Origin: an uncultured Eubacteriales bacterium
Lineage (GTDB): Bacteria > Bacillota > Clostridia > Monoglobales > Monoglobaceae
Direction: 5' to 3'
NCBI GenBank assembly: GCA_958346135.1
Contig: CATVQN010000112.1
Location: forward strand, 1-5,036
DNA length: 5,036 nt
The position numbers and the translations under genes were made by a program. The stretch's first letter is position 1. Every line of letters begins with the position of its first letter. The notes beneath the pieces were generated by a model. It was not told the DNA's origin, ran no database searches, and saw only the letters and a list, made by a program, of their open reading frames with translations. Below are positions 4,864 to 5,036 of the stretch, one piece after another.

Positions 4864-5036
4864 GCGATAAGAGCAACGGCACCATCATAATATAGCGCAG
4901 GAATATCCACTAAAATGAATGGTGCAAAAAAGATGTACTTTACGTTTTATATCGTTCACTTACCCCTGAGATTGCTTTTTCGGATTTGCTTTAAAGTAAA
5001 TGATTCAATGTTGCTGTGAAATGCTCCGATAGAAAA
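4864..5036. other. AT-rich upstream region without a supported gene
   Basis: I see no complete gene here. On the minus strand, one frame is open from the right edge to a TGA at 4958-4956 (26 codons, ending RKSNLRGK) and could be the tail of an upstream gene, but a run this short is expected by chance and I do not recognise it. On the plus strand a 34-codon frame (4915-5019) lacks a well-spaced ribosome binding site. An inverted repeat is described separately. Confidence 0.4.
4879..4925. repeat. Inverted repeat upstream of the carboxypeptidase promoter
   Basis: GCACCAT (4879-4885) and ATGGTGC (4919-4925) are perfect 7-bp arms 33 bases apart; with one unpaired base the match extends three further pairs inward (CAT with ATG). 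There is no T-run on the correct side for a terminator in either direction. It sits just upstream of the candidate -35 and could be a split regulator site or chance. Confidence 0.35.

Noticed and set aside
4463..4888. A 141-codon minus-strand frame overlapping the carboxypeptidase start
   Set aside because: It shares the strand but uses another frame over the signal peptide and STTK/SGN region; the carboxypeptidase frame is clearly the coding one.
4915..5019. Small plus-strand frame of 34 codons (MNGAKKMYFTFYIV...)
   Set aside because: The only AGGA upstream is about 12 nt away and there is no convincing promoter; AT-rich DNA easily gives such a hydrophobic-looking frame.
4956..5036. Open minus-strand frame from the right edge ending RKSNLRGK, possibly the end of an upstream gene
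   Set aside because: Only 26 codons are visible, a length expected by chance, and I recognise no family. It cannot be excluded without the adjoining sequence.

Overview
The window looks like chromosomal DNA from an anaerobic, probably spore-forming Firmicute of the class Clostridia, perhaps near the Oscillospiraceae. The reasons are strong AAGGAGG-type ribosome binding sites, intermediate GC content, Clostridia-like protein sequences, a D,D-carboxypeptidase next to rluB (an arrangement I recall from Bacillus and Clostridia), and a biotin-dependent, sodium-pumping decarboxylase typical of strict anaerobes. The taxonomic guess is an inference from protein style. Every gene I can support is on the minus strand, so the biological order runs from high to low coordinates.

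In transcription order, an AT-rich upstream region (about 4864-5036) leads to a promoter-like sequence (4832-4863) and a complete secreted penicillin-binding-protein-type D-Ala-D-Ala carboxypeptidase (3664-4809). The next 237 bases without a gene hold a 10-bp perfect stem-loop with a U-tract, which I read as the carboxypeptidase terminator. A good vegetative promoter (TTGCAT, 17 bp, TATAAT) sits so close upstream that its start point would fall inside the hairpin. It drives rluB (2650-3426), a 23S rRNA pseudouridine synthase, from a GTG start.

After only 32 bp comes a compact cluster with gene order A-D-C-B of a Na+-translocating decarboxylase: the carboxyltransferase alpha subunit (1076-2617), the single-span membrane subunit MmdD/OadG (692-1054), the biotin carrier protein (302-679) and the first 86 codons of the polytopic beta subunit (1-260), cut by the window edge. 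Together they would move CO2 from an acyl-CoA, most likely methylmalonyl-CoA, to biotin on the carrier, then release it at the membrane beta subunit while exporting Na+. The alpha subunit belongs to the MmdA/PccB family, not the glutaconyl-CoA or oxaloacetate decarboxylase alpha families, but its exact acyl-CoA cannot be settled from sequence alone. A 10-bp stem-loop overlaps the end of the carrier gene, before the beta-subunit gene.

I see no tRNA, rRNA, CRISPR array, insertion sequence or phage gene. The protein-coding content belongs to known families; I do not see a new system. The best places for a second look are regulatory: the promoter nested against a terminator at 3504-3568, the stem-loop at 285-308, the sporulation-like promoter before the carboxypeptidase, and the joining of rluB to an energy-conserving decarboxylase.
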